A DNA stretch of 64,000 nt from Cephalopachus bancanus (Eukaryota; Chordata; Mammalia; Primates; Tarsiidae), in contig JAPVLO010000073.1 of assembly GCA_027257055.1 (NCBI GenBank), forward strand, positions 6,128,501 to 6,192,500, in the 5' to 3' direction. The translations under genes and the position numbers were made by a program. A model generated the notes under the pieces. It searched no databases. It was not told the DNA's origin and was given only the letters and a program-made list of their open reading frames with translations. Shown here piece after piece: positions 1 through 12,680 of the stretch; position 1 is the stretch's first letter; each line of letters opens with the position of its first letter.

Positions 1-1647
1 TTGGCAAAATTACAAGATACATGTGCCAGAATCTCTGTGGAATAATGGTTCAAAATATTGTGCTACAAACATATAATGGGATATGAAGTCATTTATACAG
101 AATGAAGGAGATGCTGATAAGGATGTAAGTCTAAAAGATATTATAAAATTACTAAATGGAAGAAAGCAAGAAAATGGTGCGTGTGGTTACTTAGAGAAAA
201 AGATAGTGGGGTGTAAAGTGAAAGTGTTTGGAGGGAGATGAGAAAGGGGGTTTTCCCCTTTCAGTTTGTATCTTTCTATAGTGCATAAATTTTTCTAATC
301 ATATTCAAGCACTTATCTATTTAATATATCAATGTATTACCTGAGTGATGAAATTTTAGGCCAATATTTACTTTTATATTTTATTTATCTATATTAAAAA
401 TAAAGCCCAAATTAGCATTATTGTAATATTTTTCAAAATGTTTCTATATTGTCTATAACTCACTCTAAAATACTTCAGTATATACAATGTGAAAGGTGAA
501 TTTCAGTTTAATTTTACCATAGGAACAGGTAATTGTCATTTGAAGTATCCTAATCAGGAGTATCTGTTTCAGAGGTGGTTAGTTGGTATTAAAAAACCAA
601 GACCTGTAATCCAGAAGCTGCTGCACCAGCCTTTCAAGTGCAGGACCTTTATCTCCAATCAATATCAGAGGCTTTGTTAGACATTAGAAGTGATTTTTCA
701 CTGGTGAAATAACTGATGTTCAGAGTATATGCATTGGTTGTACAGTTGTTCTCATCTTTGATTGAATAGCCTAGTAGCTAGGTAAACCAATGCCCTAAAA
801 CTTCAGAATAAAGCCCTAGTTATAAGTTATTTTTAAAAATTTTGGCTAACTGATAAAGGACGTTTGTCACCTGATTCTAACTATATGTTTAACTGTATTT
901 TACACTAAAATATACATTTATTTCAACTGAAGTTTGCAAGCAAATTTCTGTCAGAGTGACTGAAATGATGCAGTTTACAAAAACAGATTTATGAGTGTTT
1001 TTCTTTGCAATAAACATGGCTATAAAATCTTTGTATGTATAGTAAATTCAGTCTGAGACTTGCTTTCATTGTAATATATCACCTCAGAGTGAAGTTATGG
1101 AGGAGGACACCTGTAGCCCTCACCTAACTTGAGTCATTGGAGGTCATTCCACATATCTAGTCCCAAAAGATGAATTATTATGAATGACCAAACTGTCAGT
1201 CACTGTATACAAAATTTATAATAGTAGTCTTGGGGCGGAGGCTATGAGAATAGAGTTTAGAAACAATCTCAACATGGTATCTTCACTTTCAATTATCATA
1301 CTCAAGTCTCCAGAAATATAGGCATGGAAGAAAAATTTAAGATTTAATATCATTGACATGGGTCTTTGTATTTCTTTATTAAATTTACAGAGTTGCACCC
1401 CTCTACCCCCCAATCCTGTGTCATTTGAGATCACTATCATATTCCCAGATTCCACTCAAATGAGCCTATTTCTCTGGCACGTTATTAACTTTTCTCTGCA
1501 GGTATGAAAGTATAATGCTGGTTTCTCAATATACCATGCTGACGGGCTTGTTTAGGCCCTTTGATCATTCTGCTAAAAGCCCTGAAAAAATCTGCTGACT
1601 GCACAATATCTTGAATTAGAAGTTGAACTAGACTCCTTCACAATGTA
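1..1647. other. No gene seen
   Basis: AT-rich intergenic sequence. Short open frames here have no codon bias, splice context or recognisable motif. Confidence 0.7.
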
Positions 1648-1661
1648 AATTTTCTGTTTTC

Positions 1662-1971
1662 TGTTTTTGTTTGTTTGTTTGTTTGTTTGGGGGGGGTTTG
1701 AGTTGGAGTCTCACTCGCCCAGACTGGAGTGCAGTGGCCGCTCCCGGCCACTGCAGCCTCGACCTACTGGGCTCCAGCCATCCTTCCGCCTCAGCCTTCC
1801 GAGTAGCCGGAATTACAGGCGCGTGCTACCACACCCGGCTAATTTTTTTATTTTATTGTAGAGATGAGGTCTCGCCTGCCCAGGCGGGTCTCGAACCCGC
1901 GGGCTCAGGCAATCCACTCACCTCAGCCTCCCAAAGGCACAGGATTACAGGCTGAGCCACCGAGCCCGGCT
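1662..1971 (-). mobile_element. Full-length Alu, strepsirrhine-like subfamily
   Basis: The A-tail appears as a TTTG-rich run at 1662-1690, then GAGTTGGAGTCTCACTC and the dimeric body down to GAGCCACCGAGCCCGGC. A 14-bp perfect target duplication (AATTTTCTGTTTTC) flanks it at 1648-1661 and 1972-1985. Intact CpGs suggest a fairly recent insertion. The TTTG microsatellite grew in the tail. Confidence 0.95.
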
Positions 1972-1985
1972 AATTTTCTGTTTTC

Positions 1986-3468
1986 ATTCCAGCTGTCTTC
2001 TTTGAGTATTGACAGTGTACCTGCATTATCTGAAATAATAGTTGCATTCTTGGACAAAGTTTGTTTTCTCACCTGTTTTACTCTCTGTGTCATGTTTTAA
2101 TTCTCTGTACAAAAATTTAAATCATCTAATTTTTTGTATCGTGTATTAATCAACTCTTGGAATTTTACCCTATTTAGGTCAGTTTAAAAAGATGTTTATG
2201 CTTTAAATTTAATAGTTCTTAAGAATAGTTTGCATAAATTTGAACACCCTGCTTTTGCAAATTTAAGTCTTCTGCATACTTGATGAATGGTTTGTCTTGG
2301 TATACAACTTTGGCATTATATATTTTAGCTATATTTTCAGTATCTCAGATTCATATAATCCTTTCCTATGTCCCTTAATGAAACACTAACTCAGAATATT
2401 AATCACACATTCTTTAATCCTCAAACAGGACACCACCATCTACATTGTGAATTACCTCTTTGGGAAGAATTATGGAAGACTATTATTCTTTACAGGAAAA
2501 TTCTACTATATATCTTGACATGAATTGTACACTATGCACTCAGATCACTTGACATCTGTGAAAACAAAGTTCTAAATAATAGAAACACAAAATCTGCCAA
2601 AGATCTCAGAGATTATCTGGTTCAGTGCCTTTATTTTCAATGTAACTGTGTTTTTCAGAGTTGGTTTAGCAGGTTATTTGGAGTTATCCAGCAAGGTAGT
2701 GACAAAGTGAAAACCAGAACCCAAATTTCCTGACCTGAGGCCATTTCCCCAAGGCCACACCACTTTCTTCTTCAATTATCTGATTCACTAAGGTTTTTGT
2801 TTTTGTTTTTTCTTGAACAGTCTGGAAAAGCCAGCATTTCGGCAGTGGTAAGAATGGTGAAACAGAATTAAATCTATATGGAAACTTCAAATTCCCTTAT
2901 TTAGAACTATATAGATATCCTAAGGAACAGCAACATCAATTCTTTGGCACTTTTAAATAGCAACAATAACAACAAAAAAATCCTATCTCCTCTATGCTTT
3001 CTACGGAATATTCTCAGATTGTTAATGCTGGGAAGTTGGCGGTTTTATCCCCTCTCTGATTTCTATAGGGCCATGATATAAAATCGGAAACCCTTAAGAT
3101 CTTGCTATGATTAAGCTACTCCTGAAGCATCTTTTTCACGTTCCATTCCTTGTGTAATAATTTTGCTCCTAAACCTTTTTTTCAGCCTTGAATTGACAAA
3201 TGATAAGCAGATAGTTTCATAAGCAGATGAAACTGTAAAGTGGGTTCTTACATCCTGAAGTCCAGATAATTTTTTAATTAGATACATTTAATGCTTTCTG
3301 ATAATTGGCAAAGAATCTGAATGTTACTGCATCTAAATGAACAACTCCATAGCGTTAGAAACTATGGTCATTATATAGGTTATACCACATAGAAAAAGCA
3401 AGGATTTTACATCTACCAAATTATGTACAGAATCTAACATCTGTAAGAGCCACTCAAAATGTGTTTTA
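1986..3468. other. No gene seen
   Basis: AT-rich unique-looking sequence without recognisable coding, RNA or repeat signal. Confidence 0.6.
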
Positions 3469-3482
3469 AAAGAAAATATCAG

Positions 3483-3602
3483 GGCAGTAGCAGGAAACTA
3501 CCAAAGGAGTGGGGCACACCTCATCAACAAGGGTACCTGCATAACAGACATTTGTATACCTAACTCTGAATTATACCCGACATCTTTAAAATAAAAAATT
3601 TT
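3483..3602 (+). mobile_element. 5'-truncated L1 3' end
   Basis: About 120 bases ending in a tract like TATACCCGACATCTTTAAA and an A-rich tail. The same 3' end occurs at 31.9 kb (+), and reversed at 39.9 and 50.8 kb, so the family is defined by copies within the window. It is directly followed by an Alu, and one imperfect target duplication encloses both. Confidence 0.65.
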
Positions 3603-3893
3603 GCCCTGCGCTTTGGCTCAAGCCTGTCATCCCAGCACTATTAGAGGCCGAGGCAAGGGGATTGCTTGAGCCCGCGGGTTCATAACCAGCCTGGGCAAAT
3701 GGTGAAACCTTGTCTCCTCAATAAATCAAAAGATTAGCCAGCCGTGGTAGCGTGTGCCTGTAGTTCTGGCTACTTGGAAGGCTGAGGCGGTAGGATTTCC
3801 TGAACCCAGAAGGTTGACGCTGGGATGGCCGTGAGCTGCCACTGCACTCCAGCATGGCCGATGGGGTGAGACTCCAACTCAAAAAACAAAAAT
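3603..3893 (+). mobile_element. Alu, strepsirrhine-like
   Basis: Starts at the diverged GCCCTGCGCTTTGGCTCA and ends GAGACTCCAACTC plus an A-rich tail. Inserted in or joined to the tail of the L1 fragment before it. The duplication AAAGAAAATATCAG (3469-3482) matches 3894-3907 with one change. Confidence 0.9.
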
Positions 3894-3907
3894 AAAGAAA
3901 TTATCAG

Positions 3908-4629
3908 TTAAGTTACACAATCTTAGAAATGCCTAATACTGCTGGTACAATTTTTAAAATTTAGCATGGCATTTCTTCTTTGACTGTATGTTTTGTACTG
4001 AGCTTTTTAGTACTCTGAAATCTCAAGTTACTTTTGCTATCTAACCTGCATTGTCAATGCAATCTCATTTCTCATTCAGGAGCTATCATTTCTCACTTAT
4101 GGTGTAGTTCTTTCTTTTTTTCCAAGTACCACAAATAAACATTTAACATTTGCAAACAAAAAGTTCTATCTATGTTTCTGCATGCTTGGGACATGATACC
4201 CTTGGAGAAATGGCTATCACAGAGTCATCTTTATAACTGAATTCAGACATGTGGAAATGGAAGAAATCAATTTTATTTTTTTAAATTTCTTTGAGGAATT
4301 ATCTCTTTGATCGGTTTCTATGAACCTTGTTTTTCTCCTCTATAAAATAAGGATCCTAAAATACAAACTCTAAGGTCTAGTTATAGGAAATTTAAGCATC
4401 CACTTCAATGCCTATTTTATAGTAATATAATCAGGTAATAATGTTGCCAAGAAAAATTTGCTAGCAAGCAAATGCACCTTGCCTTTCATGCTACATGCGT
4501 AAAACTCAGGTTTGGAATAAATATACATTTCCAAAAGATCCATAAATGTCTGATTATGAGATGGTCCACTCTGGTGGCAGGTCTACCAAAGAATTAAGCC
4601 AGAGTTTCTTTAATTTTAAAAACACAAAC
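3908..4629. other. No gene seen
   Basis: Unique-looking AT-rich sequence; nothing recognised. Confidence 0.6.
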
Positions 4630-4891
4630 CTCTGTCGCCCAGACTGGAGTGCAGTGGCCGCTTCCGGCCACCGCAGCCTCGACCTGCTGGGCTCCGGCGA
4701 TCCTCCGCCTCAGCCTTCCGAGTAGCCTACCGCCCTACCGGGCGCGCTACCACGCCCGGCTAATTTTTTTTTATTTATTGTAGAGATGAGGTCTCACCTG
4801 CCCAGGCGGGTCTCGAACCCGCGGGCTCAGGCAATCCACTCTCCTCAGCCTCCCAAAGGCGCGGGATTACAGGCTGAGCCACCGAGCCCGG
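4630..4891 (-). mobile_element. Alu lacking its 3' end and A-tail
   Basis: Enters abruptly at CTCTGTCGCCCAGACTGG without the usual poly-T and GAGTTGGAGTCTCA segment, and runs to the Alu 5' end at CACCGAGCCCGG. No target duplication is visible. The body is CpG-rich and otherwise well preserved. Confidence 0.9.
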
Positions 4892-5629
4892 TAGTCCAAT
4901 CATCTTACTACAGAATATTCAGCATTTGAAAGATGAAACGAGGTGGACGTTTTTTGAAATTGCAGCTGGCTAAATACATTTAACCCCCCCTTCCCTCCTT
5001 TAGATTTTTAGCTATCTTTTGGTATGGCTAAAGCATGATACAAACTGACATTAAATTAGTAGTATGCTATACCATATAATAGAACACTGAGTAAGTAAAA
5101 CATCATACATTGCTATTATAAAATTATAGAATCGAATTAGAGATTTTTGTGATGTTTATTTTACTTAGCAACACTAGCATCTAGTGATAAGAACTGAACT
5201 GGAAACTAAAACTGACCTTGTTTGACAAGAATAAATACAATAAATGATGATGAAAGATTCCTTACTTTATCTAATGTTTGTATTTCAGTGATGCCTACCT
5301 CTGAAAATAATCTTGAGTGGCACATTGGACATTAGCTGAAGCCAGAGTAAGTTTGATGTCACATTTTGAAATACAATGATTAAGACATTTCACTGTCAGG
5401 TTTTCCATTTCTTCAGTCATTCAAGAAGTCTTAAGAATCAGGTTTTTGGGATGTGATTTTAAAGCTTTCTTATTTCTGAATATAAATGATTTTAAAGTAG
5501 AGAAGAAAAGGAAGCACAGAAAATTTAAGGAAAAAAAGTGTTATTTAGTCAGAGTTTTAAATAGCTATTAGTCATAAAAGCTAGTAAATAACATCTTGAG
5601 TTTAATAATCAAGATTTAAAACTTGGTGT
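4892..5629. other. No gene seen
   Basis: AT-rich sequence with nothing recognised. Confidence 0.6.
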
Positions 5630-5995
5630 ATTCATATGCTCAGGCTGCCACAGCAAAATACCACAAACTGGTGGTTTAAACAATAGAAATTTATATGCTC
5701 ACAAAGTTTGTGATCAATGTGCCAGAAAATTCAGTTTCTGGTGATGCTCTCTTCTTGGCTTGCAGACAACTGCCTTCTCAATATAGCCTTTCCTCTGTGC
5801 ACGTGCATAGAAAGAGAAAGAGCTCTGCTATTTCTTTGTTTTCTTATAAGGACATCAATCATGTTGGATTAGGGCGTCACCTTTATGACCTCATTTAACC
5901 TTAATTACCTTCTTAAATGCTCTTCTCCAAATACAATTGCATTGAATGTTAGGACATCACAAAATAAATTTGGGGCTGGGAGGAACACAATTCAA
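5630..5995. repeat. Ancient mammalian interspersed repeat, class uncertain
   Basis: Contains the widely distributed phrases CATATGCTCAGGCTGCCACA, ATAAGGACATCAATCATGTT and ATGACCTCATTTAACCTTAA, which I know from an old high-copy mammalian repeat whose family name I cannot assign with confidence. Confidence 0.5.
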
Positions 5996-6203
5996 TTTAT
6001 AACACTTGGCATCTATTGGAATATCACAAAGTACTTGCTTCTCTTCTTTAAGTCAAGCTAGCAATAAAGTTTACTTTTAATTAGCAAGATTGTCTTAGCC
6101 TTCTACAAATTTTATCCTTTACCCCCAGGAAAATCAATGCAGAAGGATTATAACATTCTAGTCAGCAAATTTGTGTTGAAATAAGAATATGACTACTCCA
6201 TTT

Positions 6204-6516
6204 ATTTTTATTTTTTATGTTTTATTGATTTATTTTTTATTTTTATTTTTTGAGTTGGAGTCACGCTGTGTTGCCCAGGCTGGAGTGCAGTGGCATGCTC
6301 ACTACTACCACAGCCTTGACATGCTGGGTTCAGGCGATCCTTTCACCTTCACCTCTGAGTTGCTGGAACGACAGGTGCATGCCACAACACCCGACTAATT
6401 TTTTTATTTATTGTAGAGACTAGGTCTCACCATGTTGCCCAGGCTTGTCTTGAACCCCAGGGTTCAGGCAATCCTCTCACCTCTGCCTCCCAAAGTGCTG
6501 GGATTACAGATGTAAG
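6204..6516 (-). mobile_element. Alu, old, 5'-truncated
   Basis: T-rich tail then TGAGTTGGAGTCACGCTG to GGATTACAGATG, lacking the Alu 5' end. Target duplication TACTCCATTT at 6194-6203 and 6517-6526. Confidence 0.9.
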
Positions 6517-6526
6517 TACTCCATTT

Positions 6527-7529
6527 TTTAAATAAGCTCAGTTCCCTCTACTGGAACCATACCTCTCATACTTCTTGGTTTATCAGAAAGAGAGATGCCA
6601 AGAAGGAGGCTTATATAGAAAAAATTATTCTTGTAACAACAGTAGCTGTATTGGAATAACAGAATAGCTAGTATCAGAAGAAACCTCTTGCAGACATTAA
6701 TTACATACTCTGAAAAAAAATACAAACATGCACACAACTATTTAAAGGCATTATGGAGTGAGCAAAAGCAGGTGGAAACTTAAGAGAAATTCATTCTTTG
6801 AAAGAAGAAAACTATTCCCACTGAAATTCATACTTATACATATTTTTCCCTGATACCTTTAACTTCTCTAGCAATTAGAACATAAACAGAAAGTCACAGT
6901 CTTTTTAAGTATCAGAGGTCAATTTGGGGATGCCAATAACTGGAAATGTAGGAAGTATGTCCAGAAAGAGGAGAGTCATATGGGCCCATGTCCTAAAATC
7001 TTGATATAGACTACCTTCAAACGCTTGGATAACCCCCAAAGTACACATATCTAGAGCAGATTCCAAGGCAACCAGGGAAACACAACTGAAGAAAACTTTA
7101 AAAAGCTGAGCAGGAAATCCAGCTGTTGACTACCTCAGGGAAAATGGAGTTTGAAGTTGAACTTCTTTCCAGTTGAAGAGATTTGGTAAATACCTCAAGT
7201 TTTTCATTGAAATATTGGAGCAATCATAATTATTAATTAAAAAGAAAAGATAACTTTCAAAATGAAATCATATGTCCTGAGACTAAGGGCAAAACTACAC
7301 CCTAACATCATGAACAAAACCTTCCCTAAGAAAGTATAAAGACCAAGCTTTGAAGTTCAAGGTGATCAACTAGTAACAACTGCCTGGTCTCACAAAAATC
7401 AATACTTCACAGAGAAAATTTTAAAAATCTAGAGCTCTACCATGCATCATCCACAGTGTGCAATCAAAAAGCACTAGACATGCCAAGAAACAAAAGAGTT
7501 GAACCCCTAATCAAAAGAGAAAAGAATCA
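6527..7529. other. No gene seen
   Basis: Possibly the diverged upstream part of the L1 that follows, but I cannot show that. No coding signal. Confidence 0.5.
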
Positions 7530-8325
7530 ATAGAAAAAGATCTCCAGCGAGTGAACAGATGGGTAAATCTCAGCAGAGAAATAAAGTTATATAAAAGAAC
7601 CAGATGCAAATTTTATTACTTCATTACTCATCAGGGAAATGCAAATTACAGACACAATGAAGTACCATTTCACGCCTTGAGAACAGCTACAATTTAAAAG
7701 GTGACAACATCAAATGTTGGCAAGGATGTAGAGCAACTCGAACTTTCAAACATTGCCAGGAGGAGTATAAAATGATAAAACCACTGTGGAAAAAAAATAA
7801 CACTTTTTTATTAAGTCAAATAAATACCTATCCTAGGAAATTTCACCATTTCTATTCCTAGCTATTTAGTCAAGAGAAATAAAGACATACATTCACATAA
7901 ATGTAGCAAACAAATGTTAATAACAGAAACAACTCAGATGTTAATCAACAGATGACTAAATAAACTAATTATGATCTATTTATACAATGGAATACTACTC
8001 AGCAATAGAAAAAAGCACTATTGTGCAACAACATGAATGAATATGAAACACATTGTTTTAAAGAAACCAGACACAAAGGAGCACATACCGTGACAATTCT
8101 TTTGTAAAAACCTCAAGAACAGGCAAAATATTTCTACAGTGATATAATCAGAACATTGATTGCATAAGGGGAGCAGAGATGGACTGCAAGGGGACAGTGT
8201 AACTTCTTGGAATGAAAAAAATGTTCCATGTCTGTTTAAATTGATATTTATATGCTGGATTCATCTACTGTAACTCACCAAATTGCATGTATATTTTATC
8301 TCAATAAAAAATTGTATCAGAAAGC
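7530..8325 (+). mobile_element. Old L1 3' end (L1M-type)
   Basis: Reads as the last part of L1 ORF2 and 3'UTR in sense: GTGAACAGATGGGTAAAT, CATCAGGGAAATGCAAAT, ATGGAATACTACTCAGCAAT, then TATCTCAATAAAAAATTG at the end. Many indels; no open frame. Confidence 0.8.
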
Positions 8326-8829
8326 ATCACTTATAAAATTAAAATTCCTCAAGACCATTAAAGAGTGTGAACCCAGTGCATGTAATTATTCTCTGTGAAA
8401 AGTCATTGCTGTATATAGTTCTCCATGCAAGCAAATGTGAATACTAGATATAGAAAGCAATGAGAATTCAAAAAAAGAAAAAGGAACAAGAAATTTTCCA
8501 ACCTTGCAAAATAGTGCTTTCTCGGGAAGAGGGAAACTACAAAATATTTTCTGTTCCTTGTTAAAATTCTTTTTGCCTTCACAATTTACATTACAAATGG
8601 GAGAGAATTCAAACTGGTCCACTTTTTTGGAATAGATTCTGTGCCTAGCTAAGCAGAATAAGTCATTATCACATAGCATTTTATATTGCATATTCATTTT
8701 ATTCTAAAATCTTATAAATTAGAAAGCAAACAGTGGCATATTGAAAGCTAACTCACATACTGATTTTTTTTTAAAGTTGTGACTAGGTGCATAGTTAAAA
8801 GAAAAGCAATAGGGAAGCGTGTCATTCTA

Positions 8830-8930
8830 AAGCAGCTGTTCTCGGCACTAATGGTGCATTAGAATCACCTGGTCAGATCTTAAACTACTATATACCCAGG
8901 TGTGAGCCCCATTAATTAAAGCAAAATCTT
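8830..8930. repeat. MER5-like hAT fragment
   Basis: GTGCATTAGAATCACCTGG flanked by a degraded CAGCTGTTCTC end and GGTGTGAGCCCCATT resembles the MER5/Charlie non-autonomous family. Confidence 0.5.
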
Positions 8931-8984
8931 TGAAATATTACTCTTAATAAATATAAAATTCATAAGGAATTTTTTTCTATTTTT

Positions 8985-9075
8985 GTTTGTTATTATGTTG
9001 CCAGAACTTAGAACAGTTCCTGGCACATAGTGGGCTCAATGAATATCTGATGAATAAGGGATAAAATGATTATTT
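8985..9075 (+). repeat. MIR/L2-type fragment
   Basis: GTTCCTGGCACATAGTGGGC followed by TCAATGAATATCTGATGAAT is the typical 3' segment of MIR-related repeats. Confidence 0.55.
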
Positions 9076-9329
9076 AAAGTCAAGGAATCATTTTGGTCTT
9101 ATACATAATGGCAGAATTCCTCTAGATAGTGTAAAATGCAGCAGTATCAAGCAACTATTTTATAAAAATGTTTGATGATTTGTATTCATTTTAGCTGAAA
9201 ATTGCTAAGCTTTTATTGACAATTTTCTATGGGTCAGGTATTGTGCTCAGAGTGAGGTTTACAAATGCGAATAAGACTTATACTTGAGAAGCCTATTATG
9301 ATTAGTAGAAAAAAGAAAGCCTAGCACAC

Positions 9330-12300
9330 AAATACTCATCCACGTATTCATTAATTCAGCAGTTATTTATTAAGACCTTGCTATGTGCCATGCACCTATG
9401 TGCCAGGATATATGTGGCAAGAAAAGAGCAAGATAACACCTGTCCTCAAGAGTTTACTGCCCAGTGAAAGAGAAAGATAATAAACAAGGAAACAAATAAT
9501 TATAAGTTGCAATAAATTTTGTGAAGGAAATGATTACAATGTTGTTATGTAGAATTTTGGTCAGGTGGAGGGCTCTATTTTATATTGGATGATCAGAAAA
9601 TACCTCTCTAGGGAGGAAACATTTATGCTGAGAATTTAGCAATGAAAAGAAGCCCACAAAGTGCTAAGGGGAGAGAGTTTCTAGCAAAGGAAATAAAATA
9701 TTCAAAATACTTGAGGTGGAAAAGAACCTGGCATATTCAAGGACCTGAGAGAGCTCAACAGCTGGAGCACCTATGAAAAGTAAAACAAGTTGAAAGAGGA
9801 ACAATAGGTGGGGTTATAAAATTCACAGCCTGGTAGGCCATGGTAGAGTTTGAATTTATTCTATTATTTTAGTTTAGTTTAGTTGGAGTCTCATTCTTTT
9901 GTCCAGGCTGGAGTGCAGTGGCATGCTCATGGCCACCACAGTCTCGACCTGCTGGGTTCAGACGATCCTTCCACCTCAGACTTCCAAGTAGCTGGAACCA
10001 CAGGCATGCGCCACCACCCCTGGCTAATTTTTTAAATTTATTTATTGTAGAGACAAGGTCTTGCCAAGTTGCCCAGGCTGGTCTTGAAACCATGGGCTCA
10101 GGCAATCCTCTCACCTTCACCTTCCAAAGTGTTGGGACTATAGGCGTGAGACACTGCACTCAGCTACATTTTATTAAGTATATATGAATCTATTAGATAG
10201 TTTTAGACAAAGAAATAGCATGATACAATTTGTATATTTAAAAGACTATTTCTTTTTACAAATGTAGAATAGACTCAAGGATAGACGAACGTGGAGGCTA
10301 GGAAACTAGTGGGGAAATCTTTGCATAAGTCCAGGTAAAAGATGATAGAGGCAGCACATTAGCACAGTTACAGTGGCCATGGGGAAAACTGAGCAGTTCT
10401 GAATATATTTGGAAATAATTGTTAGGACTTGGTGAGGGGTCGAACGTGGATGAAGGAGAGGGAGGAATCAACAATGATCCCCAGGGTTCTGGCTTACAAC
10501 AATAGAAGAACCAAGGAAATATCTATGTAGATTAGAAAAAAAAAATAGGTAAATTCCAACATTAAAAGTTTAGATTCCAACATTAAAAGGAACCAAGGAG
10601 GATGTGTAGGAGTGACCAGAAAAGGGGAAGAAAACTCTACAGCATAGGAATCTCAGGATCTACAAATCTCCCTTAAAAAAGGAGAGTACTTCAAGATAGA
10701 AAAAGTAATCAAATATGTTCAATGGTGATAAGCAGCTAAGATAAGGGCAGAAAGTATCCACTGGATATGGCAAAATGAAGGTTACTGGTGATCTTGACTA
10801 AAAAGTAGAGTGATTGAATAAAATTCATTAGAGCAATTGAAATCAAATTCAGATAGGACAGGACTGAAGAGTAAATGAAGTAAGGCAGTTGAAGAAGCAG
10901 AAATAGACAACTCCATCAAGTTTAGTTTTGAAGAGAAGCAGAAAAAAATGAAATGAAAGCTAGAGGAAATTATTAGATCAAGAAAAGAAACTAGAGCATA
11001 TTTGTACATTGATGGGGATACTCTAGTAAAGACAAAGAGATTGATGATTCAGGGAAAGTGGGAGTGTTAGTAAAGAAGTCTGAGAGAGGAAAATGGTACA
11101 TGAGGACATACGCAAGAGAATGATGGCCAATGAAGTCTAAGCTAGAGAGGGAGGGGAAAGTCAGTGCAATGAAAGTTAAACAAAGTTATGACTAAAGAAA
11201 CTTAGAAAAAACAATGAATAATTGAGCTTCTGTGGAAGAAGCATTCTTGGGAAAGGAAGAGGATTACCCCATAGAAATCTAATGTTGAAAGAATGTTGTG
11301 TTGTCTTTTGAGTCCATAACAGAGAGTGGAGGCAGTGAAAAGAAAAGAAACTTCAAGCCTGAAAGCTTGTTTGTGAAAGAGAGTGCATGCTCTACCAAAT
11401 GTTTTGAACTTAATTTATCGACAATTATAATTATTCAGGCTCTTTGAGTTGCAAATAACAGAAATCTCCTTGGGTGAAATTAACAAAATAAGCAATAAAT
11501 AAACAAATTTAAGAGGCTTGATTAATAAAAGGGTACAGGTATCTTTTAGAATTCGAGTAGAAATGCGATAAGAGCCTGGGAAGGGACAACAATATTGCCA
11601 GTACTTTGTCACTAATTTCCCTTTTTTCCCCCAGTCTGTTTCCCTCTTCTCTATTCCACATATTAAAATACGTTGACTCAATAATCCATAGGTATTTTTT
11701 TTTATAGATGGGAGAATGATTCAGTTCAGGTGTCTATTCCTGTTTTGATCAATTATGACTGAATAGTGGGGAGTCATTTGGAATAAAGATGGCCTCTGGG
11801 GGCTAAATGCCTGTTGTCAGTAGGTTAGAAACTAAGCAGGCAGTTCTAAAACCATGAAGACATAGGAAGATTTTTTTTTTAAAGCATGACATGGAAATAA
11901 CATGCTCAAATCCATCATTTAAAAAAGATAACTCCAGCAGCAATATGTATAACAGATTCCAAAAGAAATTAACCAGATTCAGAGAGGCAAGTCCAATCAG
12001 GAAACCACTAAGAAAAATTCCAAGCAAAAAATAATAAGAATCTGTATTGGGATACTAATAGTAGCAATGGAAAGGCAGGGACAGACACCAGGTAGATATC
12101 AGAGATTGAATAGATCATATTTGAATATAAGTAGTGAGGAAAGGTGTGAGAGAAAAGATTGCTTCAAGATTCCAATAGGATAGATAGGATTCTAATAGCT
12201 GAAACATGGAAAGCAAAAAAAGAAAACAGAAGATTTGATAGGGAAACCTCAAGCCTGAAGAGTTATGGTACATCCAACGTCAGATCCAAAGCTTAAGAAA

Positions 12301-12680
12301 GTTGAGGCATCAGTATTTGAAAGATTTAGGATTTTATGAGATCATTCAGAAAGATCTTGTAGCATGAGACAAGAGAGTAACTTGCTCAGAAAATTCTAGC
12401 AGAAGAGATGGGACTAAAAGAAAGATAAAGAGCAGAGACATGTAGGAAGAATAAAAGATAGCTGTGTCTTGGAAACCAAGAAGAAATTTTAAGAGGAAGG
12501 AAATTATCAAAAAAGTCAAATTGTGTAGGAAGAAAAGCAGGATGAAAGCTGAAAAGAGGCTACTGTATTTGACAATCACATCATTGCTGACCTTTCTCAG
12601 AGCAATTTCAGTAGTGTAGTGGGGGTGGAAGCCAGATTGCAGTGGGTTGAGAAAAGACTGAGAAAAGAGGAAATGGAAGT
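9330..12680 (+). repeat. Ancient L2-like repeat stretch, interrupted by an Alu
   Basis: Begins TTATTAAGACCTTGCTATGT then GTGCCAGGATATA, a typical start, and continues with diverged text parallel to the copy at 40.2-41.0 kb (cell-wide phrases such as GGTAGGCCATGGTA, GTCCAGGTAAAAGATGATAG, GATCCCCAGGGTTCTGGCTT). From about 11.8 kb a second diverged copy seems to follow (AAAGATAACTCCAGCAGCAA). Purine-rich on the plus strand, which explains the minus-strand open frames there. Family name uncertain. Confidence 0.45.
9867..10165 (-). mobile_element. Alu inserted in the L2-like repeat
   Basis: Body from AGTTGGAGTCTCATTC to ACACTGCACTCAGCT. The L2-like text GGTAGGCCATGGTAGAGTTT before it resumes after it, showing the order of insertion. 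Confidence 0.92.

Noticed and set aside
12346..12579. Hydrophobic minus-strand frames at 10.8-12.6 kb that look like membrane proteins
   Set aside because: The plus strand is purine-rich L2-like repeat, so its complement encodes Phe, Leu and Ser by composition alone.
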